Source of the DNA: Priestia megaterium
Lineage (GTDB): Bacteria > Bacillota > Bacilli > Bacillales > Bacillaceae_H
Direction of reading: 5' to 3'
Assembly (NCBI GenBank): GCA_008180335.1
Contig: VTEF01000002.1
Coordinates: forward strand, 557,973-621,972
DNA length: 64,000 nt
Part shown: positions 51,549 through 60,259 of the stretch, in pieces
Layout of the letters: the number at the start of each line of letters is the position of its first letter
Numbering within the stretch: position 1 is the stretch's first letter
Program-made: the position numbers and the translations under genes
Notes under the pieces: model-generated
What the model saw: only the letters and a program-made list of their open reading frames with translations
Databases searched by the model: none
What the model was told of the DNA's origin: nothing

Positions 51549-51779
51549 TCATTGATTATTGTTTCTCTGCTTCACACTAATATATATTGAATCTGCCACA
51601 AATAGAAAAATTAAAAAAAACAGTACAAATAATTCAGCAAATTCCATTACTTGAAATGGGCTGAATGAAAGGCGCAAAGCCTCGTAGAAGGTTAATCCTT
51701 GAAAAACATCAATACTTAATGAGAAGCCCATTAAACATCCTAACATCAATAGTGTAATGGCAACAATCTTTATAATCAT
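51549..51779 (-). CDS. Small two-span membrane protein (76 aa)
   Basis: The protein has two hydrophobic segments (residues 2-20 and 45-67) joined by 'IDVFQGLTFYEALRLSFSPF', and ends with a short basic/Asn tail. The size and topology resemble the small D-type subunits of some germinant receptors, and it is divergent from the gerA-gerC-gerB operon 180 bases away. That role is only a guess. Start ATG 51779, GGAGAG just upstream. A 5' dyad (TCAGCTAG/CTAGCTGA, 51802-51836) lies in the divergent region. Confidence 0.5.
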   Translation of the reverse strand: MIIKIVAITLLMLGCLMGFSLSIDVFQGLTFYEALRLSFSPFQVMEFAELFVLFFLIFLFVADSIYISVKQRNNNQ

Positions 51780-51962
51780 CACTCTCCGCTAACCCCGTTT
51801 CAGCTAGCCAGCAGCAGGGGAAAGACGCTCTCTAGCTGATTGAAGTTTTATTTCATTAGTTTTAACCTTTTATTTTTCCCTATACAAAATGAAAAGAGAA
51901 GGAATAAAAGCCAACTCATTAGGAAGGATAGAAAATAAAAGAAAAGAAAGGTATTTTTAGGA

Positions 51963-53597
51963 ATGTCTTCATTTTTTAAAAATAAAAAACGGAAGCAAAA
52001 AAGAAAAAATGAATCCCAAGCTAAGTCTAACAACCAGTCTGCTGAAAGCTCTGAGCTTATTGATCATTCCTTATTAGTGAACCTAGATATTATTAAAAAG
52101 AAAACTGGAAACAGCTCAGATATTGTTATTCGTCATATCAGCAAGGGAACGGACGGTAAGCTTCAAATAGCTATTGTTTATCTTGATGGTCTTGTCAATA
52201 ATCAGTCTATTGATGAGTTTCTAATTCAATCTATGATGAACAATTCAAGTATGCAGGGGGAATTGACTCCAAAAAAGGCGCTAGATACGATGTGTGACAA
52301 TGTCATTGCACTTGGCGAGGTTGTCATCGTACACAATTGGAATGAACTATTCTTGATGCTGATGTCAGGTGACACCATTATTTTAATCGGAGGAATCAGT
52401 CAAGCAATCAGTGTAGGTACAAAAGGCGGGGAAAGACGTTCAATAGGAGAGCCTACTACTCAAATGGTTGTACGCGGTTCAAGAGAAGGATTTACAGAAT
52501 CCATTGCAACGAATATCTCCTTAGTACGCCGAATTATTAAAAGCCCAGAATTGTGGTTAGAATCGATGAAAATTGGTCAAATGACCAAAACAGATGTATC
52601 GATTATGTACATGAAAGGAATTGCCAATGATAAAGTCGTTCAAGAGGTTCGCGACCGTCTGGAAAAAATAAATCTTGATGGCATTCTTGAATCAGGCTAT
52701 ATTGAACAATTGATTGAAGACCAGACGATGACTACGTTTCCTACCGTTTATCATACAGAAAGACCGGATGTAGTCGCAGGGAATCTGTTAGAGGGGCGAA
52801 TTGCCATTTTTGTAGACGGTACGCCATTTGTGCTGATTGCTCCTGCTGTGTTTATTCAATTTTTCCAATCAGCTGAAGATTATTATGCGCGTTTTGATAT
52901 TGCTACATCCATACGCTCTTTGCGAATTGCTATTTTCTTTATTTCGCTCGTTGCCCCTGCAGCGTATATTGCCATTACGACATTTCATCAAGAAATGATT
53001 CCGACAAAGCTGCTCATCGCGATTGCAGCGCAGCTTGAAGTCGTTCCTTTTCCAGCGTTTGTTGAAGCTCTTATTATGGAAGTGACATTTGAGATTTTGC
53101 GTGAAGCCGGTATTCGACTCCCAAAAGCAATTGGATCAGCTGTATCGATTGTCGGAGCGCTTGTTATTGGTCAAGCTGCCGTTCAAGCAGGAATTGTATC
53201 GCCAGCGATGGTAATTGTCGTAGCAATGACTGCGATTGCCAGTTTTGCAACGCCATCATTTTCAATTGCCATTTCAGCACGCCTTGTCCGTTTTTTATTT
53301 ATGATTAGCGCAGCTACATTTGGCTTCTTTGGGATTATTTTAGCGCTTCTCGTTATGACGGTTCACCTCTGCAGTTTGCGTTCATTTGGCGTGCCATATA
53401 TGGCACCGCTTGCTCCTTTTATACCAGCAGATGCCGGTGATACAGTAATCCGGCTGCCATGGTGGTCACTTAGAAAAAGACCAAGGCTGATAGCAGAAAA
53501 AAATATACTGCGTGAAGGGAATCATCAAGGGCCGAGAGCTCCTAAAAGTCGAGGGATGGTAAATAGTGAACTTGAAAAGAGTGACAAAAATGAGTAG
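51963..53597 (+). CDS. Spore germination receptor A subunit (GerA/GerKA family)
   Basis: This 544-residue A subunit of a nutrient germinant receptor in the spore inner membrane has a hydrophilic Lys-rich N-terminus and an N-terminal cytosolic domain (about 35-290: 'SIMYMKGIANDKVVQEVRDR', 'TTFPTVYHTERPDVVAGNLL', 'EGRIAIFVDGTPFVLIAPAV', 'SAEDYYARFD'). Five to six spans follow ('FRIAIFFIS', 'LIAIAAQLEVVPFPAFVEAL', 'RLPKAIGSAVSIVGALVIGQ', 'AAVQAGIVSPAMVIVVAMTA'). All GerA-family marks are present at full length. It is the first gene of an A-C-B operon and overlaps gerC by 32 bases. Confidence 0.95.
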   Translation: MSSFFKNKKRKQKRKNESQAKSNNQSAESSELIDHSLLVNLDIIKKKTGNSSDIVIRHISKGTDGKLQIAIVYLDGLVNNQSIDEFLIQSMMNNSSMQGELTPKKALDTMCDNVIALGEVVIVHNWNELFLMLMSGDTIILIGGISQAISVGTKGGERRSIGEPTTQMVVRGSREGFTESIATNISLVRRIIKSPELWLESMKIGQMTKTDVSIMYMKGIANDKVVQEVRDRLEKINLDGILESGYIEQLIEDQTMTTFPTVYHTERPDVVAGNLLEGRIAIFVDGTPFVLIAPAVFIQFFQSAEDYYARFDIATSIRSLRIAIFFISLVAPAAYIAITTFHQEMIPTKLLIAIAAQLEVVPFPAFVEALIMEVTFEILREAGIRLPKAIGSAVSIVGALVIGQAAVQAGIVSPAMVIVVAMTAIASFATPSFSIAISARLVRFLFMISAATFGFFGIILALLVMTVHLCSLRSFGVPYMAPLAPFIPADAGDTVIRLPWWSLRKRPRLIAEKNILREGNHQGPRAPKSRGMVNSELEKSDKNE

Positions 53598-54807
53598 AAC
53601 ATGGCGCTTTTTTGGTTTGCTGCTGATAATGGCACCGCTGCTGTCAAGCTGCTGGAGCCGAACGGAACTGACAGACCTTGCAATCGTATCTGCAATAGGG
53701 ATTGATAAGACAGAAGATGGACAGTACACCATCACGCTGCAAATTATTAATCCAGGAAATGTGGCAGGGGGATTACAGGGAGGAGGTGCGGAAAACCCGC
53801 CCGTTTCAATTTATGGTGCAAGCGGTGCTAATTTAGTGGAAGCAAGCAGACGCGCTTCAAGTCGAGTATCGCGTAAATTATATTATGCCCATACAAATCT
53901 TATTGTGATGGGAGAAAAAATGGTAAGAGAAGAAGGCATTACAGAAATTATTGACGCGATTGACCGTGATCCTCAATTCCGAATAACCGCAACAATGATT
54001 ATTGCCAACGGCACAACAGCATCGAATTTTGTTAAAACGTTAACTCCGATTGATAAAATTCCAGCTAATAAAGTAATTAAAACATTGGAGTTTACACAAG
54101 AAAGATGGGGACAGCATGTAAGGACAAATCTGCAAGAAGTTATGCAAGGGCTCACTTCTCCAGGCAAGCAAGCAGTGTTATCAGGCTTTCGGTTAATTGG
54201 AAGTGCAGAACAAGCAAAAAAGTTAGAGAATATTAAAGAAACATTTCCAAAAGCCAGACTTCAGGCGGGCGGACTGGCCATTTTTAAAAACGGAAAGCTG
54301 ATTGATTGGCTTTATGGTTCAGAGGCAAGAGGAACAGTTTGGATTCTTGATCGCATTCAAGGAACAGATATTAATATTGACTGGAAAGGCAAAAAAGAAG
54401 CCATCGCTTATCAAATTATCCGTCAGCGCACCAAAGTGTCCAGTGTGACTAAGAATGGAAAGCCTGCTATTTCCATTTTGGCTCGTGCAGAAGGAGATTT
54501 AGGAGAATTACATGTCCCTCTTGATATTACAAATCCAAAAGTGATAGCAAACATTGAAAAGGATTTAGAAAAGAAAATTAAAGAAGAAATGGATGCAGCG
54601 ATTAAGCAAGCCAAAAAAAATAAGGTGGACAGTTTAGGATTTGGAGAGGTTATCCATCGGTCTCATCCTGAAAAATGGAAGGAATGGCAAGCTGAATGGA
54701 GTGACGTGTATCTTCCCGAATTAGACGTGAATATTAAAGTTGACGCTTATGTACGCCGTGCAGGATTAAGAAATAAATCATTCCTTACTGACGTAAAACA
54801 AAATTAA
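53566..54807 (+). CDS. Spore germination lipoprotein C subunit, Ger(x)C family
   Basis: This ~413-residue lipoprotein has the lipobox 'LLSSCWSRTEL' (Cys near residue 26). The Ger(x)C core has 'DLAIVSAIGIDKTEDGQYTI', 'RASSRVSRKLYYAHTNLIVM', 'GITEIIDAIDRDPQFRIT' and a C-terminal domain with 'GFGEVIHRSHPEKWKEWQAE'. It sits on the outer face of the spore inner membrane as part of the receptor. GTG 53566 lies inside the gerA end; ATG 53590 after AAAGAGTGA is an equally good start and gives a more normal signal peptide. Confidence 0.94.
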   Translation: MNLKRVTKMSRTWRFFGLLLIMAPLLSSCWSRTELTDLAIVSAIGIDKTEDGQYTITLQIINPGNVAGGLQGGGAENPPVSIYGASGANLVEASRRASSRVSRKLYYAHTNLIVMGEKMVREEGITEIIDAIDRDPQFRITATMIIANGTTASNFVKTLTPIDKIPANKVIKTLEFTQERWGQHVRTNLQEVMQGLTSPGKQAVLSGFRLIGSAEQAKKLENIKETFPKARLQAGGLAIFKNGKLIDWLYGSEARGTVWILDRIQGTDINIDWKGKKEAIAYQIIRQRTKVSSVTKNGKPAISILARAEGDLGELHVPLDITNPKVIANIEKDLEKKIKEEMDAAIKQAKKNKVDSLGFGEVIHRSHPEKWKEWQAEWSDVYLPELDVNIKVDAYVRRAGLRNKSFLTDVKQN

Positions 54808-54827
54808 TAAAAGGAAGTGACCATCTA

Positions 54828-55937
54828 GTGGAAAAGGCCAAAATTAGTGCAAGTCAGCTATTTATTTTAATTGTGCTGTTTGAACTAGGCAGTGCCTTAC
54901 TCGTTCCACTTGCCATGGAAGCACGGCAAGATGCATGGCTTGCCATTTTTCTTGGAATGATTGGAAGTCTTTTTCTCTTTTTAATTTATCATCAGCTTTA
55001 TTCGTATTACCCAGACGAATTACCGACGGAATATATGAAAAAAATTGTAGGGAAATATCTAGGGTCATTGCTTGCTTTTTTGTATATCGTTCATTTTGCA
55101 TATGCGGCAGCACGCGTATTACGTGACTTTGGAGAAATGTTAGTAACCTTTGCTTATGTTGATACCCCTTTATTCATTGTAAATGCCTTGCTCATGCTTG
55201 CCATTATTTATACGGTTCGAAAAGGAATCGAAGTTATTGCAAGAACAGGCGAGTTATTATTTATTTTAATTTATATTCTGGCCGTCTTTGGTTTTATATT
55301 AATTGTTTCTTCCGGTTTAATGGATTTGAATAATTTAAAACCAGTGCTTGAAGAAGGCATTTCAAGGGTGTTAAAAGTGGTGCTTACTCAATCGTTGTTT
55401 GTTCCTTTTGGCGAAGCGGTTGTATTTATAATGATTCTGCCGTATTTAAATGATTCAAAAAAAGCAAGAATCACCGGACTATGCGCCCTTGTATTAAGCG
55501 GGATTAATTTAACGATTACAATGGCTATTAATATCGCGGTACTTGGTGTTAATCTCACGGGACGATCGCAGTTTCCACTTCTCACTACTGTTCAGTCAAT
55601 TCAAGTGGCTGATTTTTTAGAACGTCTAGACGTATTTTTTATGCTTGCTTTAGTGGTTGGAGGATTTATTAAAATATGTGTGTTCTTCTACGCTGTTGTA
55701 ATAGGCACTGCAAGCTTATTTAAGGTGAAAAAGTCTTCAACACTAGCTTATCCATTAGGTCTTGTCATTTTATTCTTTTCAATGACAATTGCAAGCAATT
55801 TTCAAGAGCATCTGCAAGAAGGATTAGAGCTGATGCCAGCTTTGCTATTTATCCCGTTTCATGCCACCATTCCGCTCGTGCTTCTTATCATTGCGTATAT
55901 TAGAAAAAAAAGAGAAGCAACGAATAAAACGATATGA
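54828..55937 (+). CDS. Spore germination receptor B subunit (GerB/GerKB, amino acid permease type)
   Basis: This 369-residue integral membrane protein has about ten spans in the GerAB/amino acid-polyamine-organocation fold. Seen: 'ISASQLFILIVLFELGSALL' (unwound helix 1), 'EYMKKIVGKYLGSLLAFLYI', 'PFGEAVVFIMILPYLNDSKK' and a C-terminal span with RKKRE. By analogy with GerAB it holds the germinant (amino acid) site. GTG start behind AAAAGGAAGTG, 20 bases after gerC. It completes an A-C-B operon, which ends at a strong terminator. Confidence 0.94.
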   Translation: MEKAKISASQLFILIVLFELGSALLVPLAMEARQDAWLAIFLGMIGSLFLFLIYHQLYSYYPDELPTEYMKKIVGKYLGSLLAFLYIVHFAYAAARVLRDFGEMLVTFAYVDTPLFIVNALLMLAIIYTVRKGIEVIARTGELLFILIYILAVFGFILIVSSGLMDLNNLKPVLEEGISRVLKVVLTQSLFVPFGEAVVFIMILPYLNDSKKARITGLCALVLSGINLTITMAINIAVLGVNLTGRSQFPLLTTVQSIQVADFLERLDVFFMLALVVGGFIKICVFFYAVVIGTASLFKVKKSSTLAYPLGLVILFFSMTIASNFQEHLQEGLELMPALLFIPFHATIPLVLLIIAYIRKKREATNKTI

Positions 55938-55955
55938 TGAGGCATGAAAAACTGC

Positions 55956-55995
55956 AAAGAAGAAACTTCTGCTTAAGTCAGAAGTTTCTTCTTTG
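55956..55995. terminator. Bidirectional terminator after the germination operon
   Basis: AAAGAAGAAACTTCTG-CTTAAGT-CAGAAGTTTCTTCTTT: 16 bp perfect arms. Confidence 0.95.
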
Positions 55996-56006
55996 AATGT
56001 TTATGA

Positions 56007-56270
56007 TTATGCTTGTTTCTGATTACCGCGCATTCTTCTCATTGCAAAGCTTACAATCAGTACCAAAATAATGGAACCAATAATCGCAGGTACGAGTGCA
56101 AAACCGCCTACTTCCGGTCCGAAGTCTCCAAAGATCCATGAGCCTAACCATGCACCAATGAAGCCTGCTATAATATTTCCGATAATACCTCCAGGAACAT
56201 CACGTTTTGTAATTAAACCTGCTAGCCAGCCGATAATTCCACCTACAATAAGAGTCCATAAAAATGTCAT
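56007..56270 (-). CDS. GlsB/YeaQ/YmgE family stress-response membrane protein
   Basis: This 87-residue protein has three Gly-rich spans: 'LIVGGIIGWLAGLITKRD', 'GGIIGNIIAGFIGAWLGSWI' and 'LVPAIIGSIILVLIVSFAM'. This 'transglycosylase-associated' family is induced by general stress (YwzA/YdaS in B. subtilis are SigB-dependent). AAAGGAGGC precedes ATG 56270. A SigB-like promoter lies 48 bases upstream, so the regulation here is visible in the sequence. Molecular role unknown. Confidence 0.93.
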   Translation of the reverse strand: MTFLWTLIVGGIIGWLAGLITKRDVPGGIIGNIIAGFIGAWLGSWIFGDFGPEVGGFALVPAIIGSIILVLIVSFAMRRMRGNQKQA

Positions 56271-56317
56271 TGATAACTGCCTCCTTTAACAAAATATTTG
56301 TATCTTATATCATTTTG

Positions 56318-56343
56318 ATACCCCACATTGAGACAAGTTATAC
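56318..56343 (-). promoter_or_regulatory. SigB-type promoter of the glsB-like gene
   Basis: On the minus strand GTATAA (56343-56338), a 14-base spacer and GGGTAT (56323-56318) match the SigB consensus GTTTAA-N12-15-GGGWAT with one mismatch. Between 56344 and 56643 no gene is seen. Confidence 0.7.
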
Positions 56344-56643
56344 ATCAAGTCATAAAGAAATAAAATTTTTTCTCTTATTGTTAAGTTTTCCGATTCATGA
56401 AGAATTAACAGAGGAGACAGGATTGCTGAAATGCAGATACATCAACTCTAATATTGTAAACAAAAAAGATGAATGCAAGTGAAATTGATTATTTTATTAG
56501 CAGTTGTTTTTTTTACGCAAGAACTAAAAATGTCATAAATTTGTTCATTATTCAAAGCGTTTATACCGATTTTCTATGGTAGACTATTTATTGAAAATTA
56601 AAACGATAGCATGAACATTTTCATACATAGGAGCGTTTGATAA

Positions 56644-57435
56644 ATGATGAAAAAATTAACGGGAAATCAAGAAAATGATGCAATAATTGAGAAGCATTTG
56701 CGCAAGCATTGGCTGTATTTTGAACAGACTGTTCCAAGTAAAAGCATTAATCGCTCAGATTTAGCTTTTATTTGTGCATTTCCATATAATCGTGTTTTGT
56801 ATGCAAAAGGGCACGGGGCAATAAAAGAAGTGATTCAGCATGCTGATCATCATGGCGAGAGGCTGATGTGGATTGCTGGTCCTTCTATAGATAGAGTTGA
56901 GGTCGAACCGGCTTTAATAAACACTGGTTTTGAATACCATGAAAAATGGGTTGGGATGACAATCGATTTATCAAGGTATCAACTGCAGCCAGAGCGCCGG
57001 GATGGATTTGAATTTAAACGAGTTCAAACAATGGAGCAGTTAAAGCACTGGGTAGACGTTTATATCGCAGGGTATAAAAAGCCAGCAAGTGATAAACAAG
57101 TGCTTATTGAACGTTTTGAACAAATCATACATAAAAGTCAAAATGAGTATCAATTGTATATTGGCTACTACCAAGGGCATCCTGCAGTCGTAGGGACTTT
57201 GTTCTTTGATGAAGATGTGGCTGGTCTATACTGTATTACGACAGCTCCTTCCATGAGACGGAAAGGACTGGCCACGGCTTATTTAGAATACATCTTATCA
57301 AGCGCTAAGCAGCAAGGTGCAGGAACGTGCATTTTACATGCAACAGAAGCGGGAAAACCAGCTTATGAAAAGGTAGGATTTCAATCAAGCGGCATTTTTC
57401 ACGTGTATTTGCTAAAAAGCCCCTCTTTTTACTAA
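56644..57435 (+). CDS. GNAT family N-acetyltransferase (two-domain)
   Basis: This 263-residue protein has an N-terminal ~110-residue segment ('VLYAKGHGAIKEVIQHADHH', 'LMWIAGPSIDRVEVEPALIN'), a degenerate acyl-CoA-binding half as seen in tandem GNATs. A C-terminal GNAT domain has 'GLYCITTAPSMRRKGLATAY' (acetyl-CoA loop R-x2-G-x-A) and 'ILHATEAGKPAYEKVGFQSS'. Ribosome site AGGAG ten bases upstream. Substrate unknown. Convergent with the RsbR-like gene. Confidence 0.85.
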   Translation: MMKKLTGNQENDAIIEKHLRKHWLYFEQTVPSKSINRSDLAFICAFPYNRVLYAKGHGAIKEVIQHADHHGERLMWIAGPSIDRVEVEPALINTGFEYHEKWVGMTIDLSRYQLQPERRDGFEFKRVQTMEQLKHWVDVYIAGYKKPASDKQVLIERFEQIIHKSQNEYQLYIGYYQGHPAVVGTLFFDEDVAGLYCITTAPSMRRKGLATAYLEYILSSAKQQGAGTCILHATEAGKPAYEKVGFQSSGIFHVYLLKSPSFY

Positions 57436-57453
57436 AAACAAGGGGGCTTTCGC

Positions 57454-58287
57454 TTATACAATCGTACTTAAGGCTTGTGACAGTGAAGAGGTTGTATGAA
57501 TACCTTGAAAAGGAAGGCCTAAACGCACAGCGGTCTGGGCAATTTCAGGTCTGATGCCAGATAAGGTAGATTTTACACCGATTAGTTCAAGCGCCTTAAT
57601 TAAGTCGAAAATTTCATGAGCCATCGCTGTATCGATTGTAGCAACGCCTAATAAATCAATGCATAAATGGCGCACACCTTTTTCAGCACATTGGTTCAGC
57701 GTATTTTCTAAAATAATCTTATTATTAATGCTCGCAATATCTCCGACTAAAGGAAGCAGTGCAATTTGATTTTGCAGCGTTATAACGGGAGAGCTTAATT
57801 TAGCGATGAGCTCTCGCTGCGCAGTTAAGCGCCCCGTTGCATTTTTATGATACTGATCAATAAAAGTATAAATAGACAGGCTGACAGCTTTTATAACTAA
57901 GTCATACCAAGCTAAAAATTGTTCCAAGCTAACTTCAGATGCATGTGCCAAGTAGAAGCTTTTTACGTAATTTATAATAACTTCTTGGCATTTCATAAAT
58001 TGTCTCACCACATATTGAACGGGTGTATCCAAATGTTTTTCATCTTTTGCAAGATCTTCTGACCACGCCTTAAAATCAGAAAAAAAGTATGTTTCATCCT
58101 CAATAAAAACACGCGATAAGTGCAGAAAAAAATCGTGGCCACGCGATTTTAAATCATTAATAACAGCAGGGTTGTCTGTAGAGTAAACAGAATCAGGCTC
58201 TGTGTCTTCTATCGAATTATACCAATCCCCTGTTAGATTTTTTAAGTTCTCTGTTAAAAAATCAAATAACGCTTGGTTTCTATGCAT
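57454..58287 (-). CDS. RsbR-type stressosome protein (STAS domain, RsbRD/YqhA-like)
   Basis: This 277-residue RsbT co-antagonist has an N-terminal globin-like sensor (residues 1-150: 'WYNSIEDTEPDSVYSTDNPA', 'FIEDETYFFSDFKAWSEDLA', 'LDTPVQYVVRQFMKCQEVII'), a linker helix 'LTAQRELIAKLSSPVITLQN', and a C-terminal STAS domain (about 165-275). The STAS domain has 'RHLCIDLLGVATIDTAMAHE' and 'KSTLSGIRPEIAQTAVRLGL', which contain the Thr/Ser phosphorylation region used by RsbT. The N-terminus fits RsbRD (YqhA). RsbR paralogues assemble with RsbS into the stressosome controlling SigB. No rsbS/rsbT is adjacent. Confidence 0.9.
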   Translation of the reverse strand: MHRNQALFDFLTENLKNLTGDWYNSIEDTEPDSVYSTDNPAVINDLKSRGHDFFLHLSRVFIEDETYFFSDFKAWSEDLAKDEKHLDTPVQYVVRQFMKCQEVIINYVKSFYLAHASEVSLEQFLAWYDLVIKAVSLSIYTFIDQYHKNATGRLTAQRELIAKLSSPVITLQNQIALLPLVGDIASINNKIILENTLNQCAEKGVRHLCIDLLGVATIDTAMAHEIFDLIKALELIGVKSTLSGIRPEIAQTAVRLGLPFQGIHTTSSLSQALSTIV

Positions 58288-58715
58288 GATGTTTTCTCCT
58301 TACCTTTGTGGATTTCCGCATTAATCGACTGATTGAAGGCTCACTATATTCTATATATTAACAGAATTCCTTCTTTTTTCCCACGTTCACTAAAATTTAA
58401 ACGAGCTAAAAAATTCCTCGTATGTTAATTAGCAGCCAGGGTGAGCGTTCGTTACTAGTAAATTCATAACCGTTATTTGTGCAAAGGATTTGCCTTAACA
58501 TAATAATCTAGTATACATAATATATATATAGTTAACTTGTTCAGGTGAGATTTCCAATGAAAGATAATCCAGAAAAAAAGAGTGAAAATTTTAAAATGTA
58601 AGCGTATTCTATTTACTTTTCAACTTCTGCTTGCTATGATTGTCATCCTGTAAGACAAGAAACTGGCAATTTAGAATTTTGCTTTGATTCGCTTAGTGAT
58701 TATGAGGAGGAATCA

Positions 58716-58823
58716 GTGATTATGGCAGAATGGATTGCACTAGGTGCACTGGCTGGCGGGTGTATGTTGCTAGTGAATCGAATGTTAACAAAAATTTATC
58801 AAGAAACGAATACAGACGAGTAA
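58716..58823 (+). CDS. Small single-span membrane protein (35 aa)
   Basis: GTG 58716 (or ATG 58722) follows a perfect GAGGAGG site. The peptide reads MIMAEWIALGALAGGCMLLV then NRMLTKIYQETNTDE: one span and a polar tail. It ends at a strong terminator. The preceding interval 58288-58715 has only a 14-codon micro-frame (ATG 58559, AGGTGAG site) and a weak cre-like sequence at 58599. Function unknown. Confidence 0.5.
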   Translation: MIMAEWIALGALAGGCMLLVNRMLTKIYQETNTDE

Positions 58824-58858
58824 AAAGCATCTTCACGTTAATAGAAGATGCTTTTTAG
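58822..58858. terminator. Bidirectional terminator
   Basis: AAAAAGCATCTTC-ACGTTAATA-GAAGATGCTTTTT, between the small plus-strand gene and the minus-strand LysR gene. Confidence 0.93.
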
Positions 58859-59770
58859 TTAGTTCGTTTTCATTGCATGTGAAGGTAAAATAATATCTTG
58901 ATCAACTAAGAAGGATAGCAGCTCACGTGTTGCAAAGGACATATAGCGATCTTTCTTTACAACAATGCCCAGTTCCCACATTGGGGTTGGGGCTGAGAGT
59001 GGAATGCTTCGAATAGAAGGGTTGTTCATTTTTTGGTAGACAGATTTAGGTAAAATAGAGACTCCTAATTCTGATGCAACGAGCTCAATAATGAGATCCC
59101 ACTGCGAGCTTTCATATGCGATTTTTGGTTGAAAACCTGCTTCAATACACTCGTGAATAATACGATCATGTAAAGAAAAATCTTTGTTAAATAAAATAAA
59201 AGGTTCATCCCGCAATTCATTTAATTTTACAATTGACTTGCTTGCTAACGGGTGTTCATGGTGAACATATAAATTAAATTCTTCTTCTGTAAAAGGGTAG
59301 ACATGAAACGCTTGGTTTTGCACTGGTAATACAACAATACCTAAATCAACTTGTTCTGTTTCAACTAATTCAATAATTCGTTTTGCTCCAAGCTCGACAA
59401 GGTCAAGGGTCACTTGCGGGTGTTTTTTAGTAAATTTCTTTGCAATCATCGGAAATACAATTGTTCCAATCAGCGGCGGAATGCCAATCTTGATCTCACC
59501 AGTCGGTAAATGACGTAAATCATCTAAAAGTGCATAAAGTTCATTTAATGTAGAGACAAGCTTTTGGCTTTGCTCGTACACAACTTGTCCAGCATCTGTA
59601 AGAGTGAGTTTTCGAGTAGAACGATCAAACAAATCGACCCCTAATTCATCTTCGAGTTTTTTTACAATTTTACTTAATGCCGGCTGTGACAAATGAATGG
59701 CTGATGCTGCTTTTGTAAAACTTTTTTGATTAACAACTTCCATAAAATGTTGCAGTTCACGAATGTCCAT
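58859..59770 (-). CDS. citR: LysR-type transcriptional regulator, CitR-like
   Basis: This 303-residue LysR regulator has an N-terminal winged helix (residues 1-60: 'MDIRELQHFMEVVNQKSFTK', 'AASAIHLSQPALSKIVKKLE') and a two-lobed effector domain ('IGIPPLIGTIVFPMIAKKF', 'VDLGIVVLPV', 'PFILFNKDFSLHD'). It is divergent from a CitA-like citrate synthase gene, as citR is in B. subtilis, and is therefore the probable repressor of that gene. The effector is unknown. Related paralogues such as CzcR/CcpC are alternatives, but context favours CitR. Confidence 0.85.
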   Translation of the reverse strand: MDIRELQHFMEVVNQKSFTKAASAIHLSQPALSKIVKKLEDELGVDLFDRSTRKLTLTDAGQVVYEQSQKLVSTLNELYALLDDLRHLPTGEIKIGIPPLIGTIVFPMIAKKFTKKHPQVTLDLVELGAKRIIELVETEQVDLGIVVLPVQNQAFHVYPFTEEEFNLYVHHEHPLASKSIVKLNELRDEPFILFNKDFSLHDRIIHECIEAGFQPKIAYESSQWDLIIELVASELGVSILPKSVYQKMNNPSIRSIPLSAPTPMWELGIVVKKDRYMSFATRELLSFLVDQDIILPSHAMKTN

Positions 59771-59844
59771 AATAGCCCCTCACTAGTATTCTTTGTTTTC
59801 ATACTATTTATTCTATTTATCTATTTTACTTATGATTCAACAAA

Positions 59845-59860
59845 ATGTAAACTCTTACAT
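59845..59860. promoter_or_regulatory. Dyad in the citR-citA intergenic region
   Basis: ATGTAA-ACTC-TTACAT: a perfect 6+6 dyad 75 bases before citR, the shape expected for a LysR-type autoregulatory site. Confidence 0.45.
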
Positions 59861-59932
59861 AAGAAGAATGAATAATGATTCATCTTTTGTACTGAAAATA
59901 CCTTCTTCTTACAGCTAAAAAACCCATATCTA

Positions 59933-59946
59933 TGTAAGCGTTATCA
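59933..59946. promoter_or_regulatory. CcpA binding site (cre) upstream of citA
   Basis: TGTAAGCGTTATCA matches the cre consensus TGWAANCGNTNWCA at every defined position. It lies in the divergent citR-citA interval, ~310 bases before citA and ~160 before citR, and suggests carbon catabolite control of one or both. Confidence 0.75.
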
Positions 59947-60259
59947 ATCTGTTTTAACTTTTCGATCTCATACATTTGGACTAATAAAAAGTAACTTGAA
60001 AGGCAAGAAAAAACGTTTGCACCGAGATTTGATGTGGTTCATGTTTGAAAAAAACAAATCTCAATTTTCAGTTCATGAGGATTATTTGTTAACATTCACT
60101 CAATTTGAAGTGTGTAATTTGTACACTGTTCTTACATTTACGACAGCAGAATAAAATGATACTGAACGAATAATCAGATGAATCATGTGAGGTACAAGCG
60201 AACTCAATCGATTTATAGGTAAGGGAGCTTGTTCAAAATAGTAAAGGGGAGTGGTCAAA

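Noticed and set aside
53466-53735. Minus-strand frame across the gerA-gerC junction
   Set aside because: Shadow of two well-supported germination genes.
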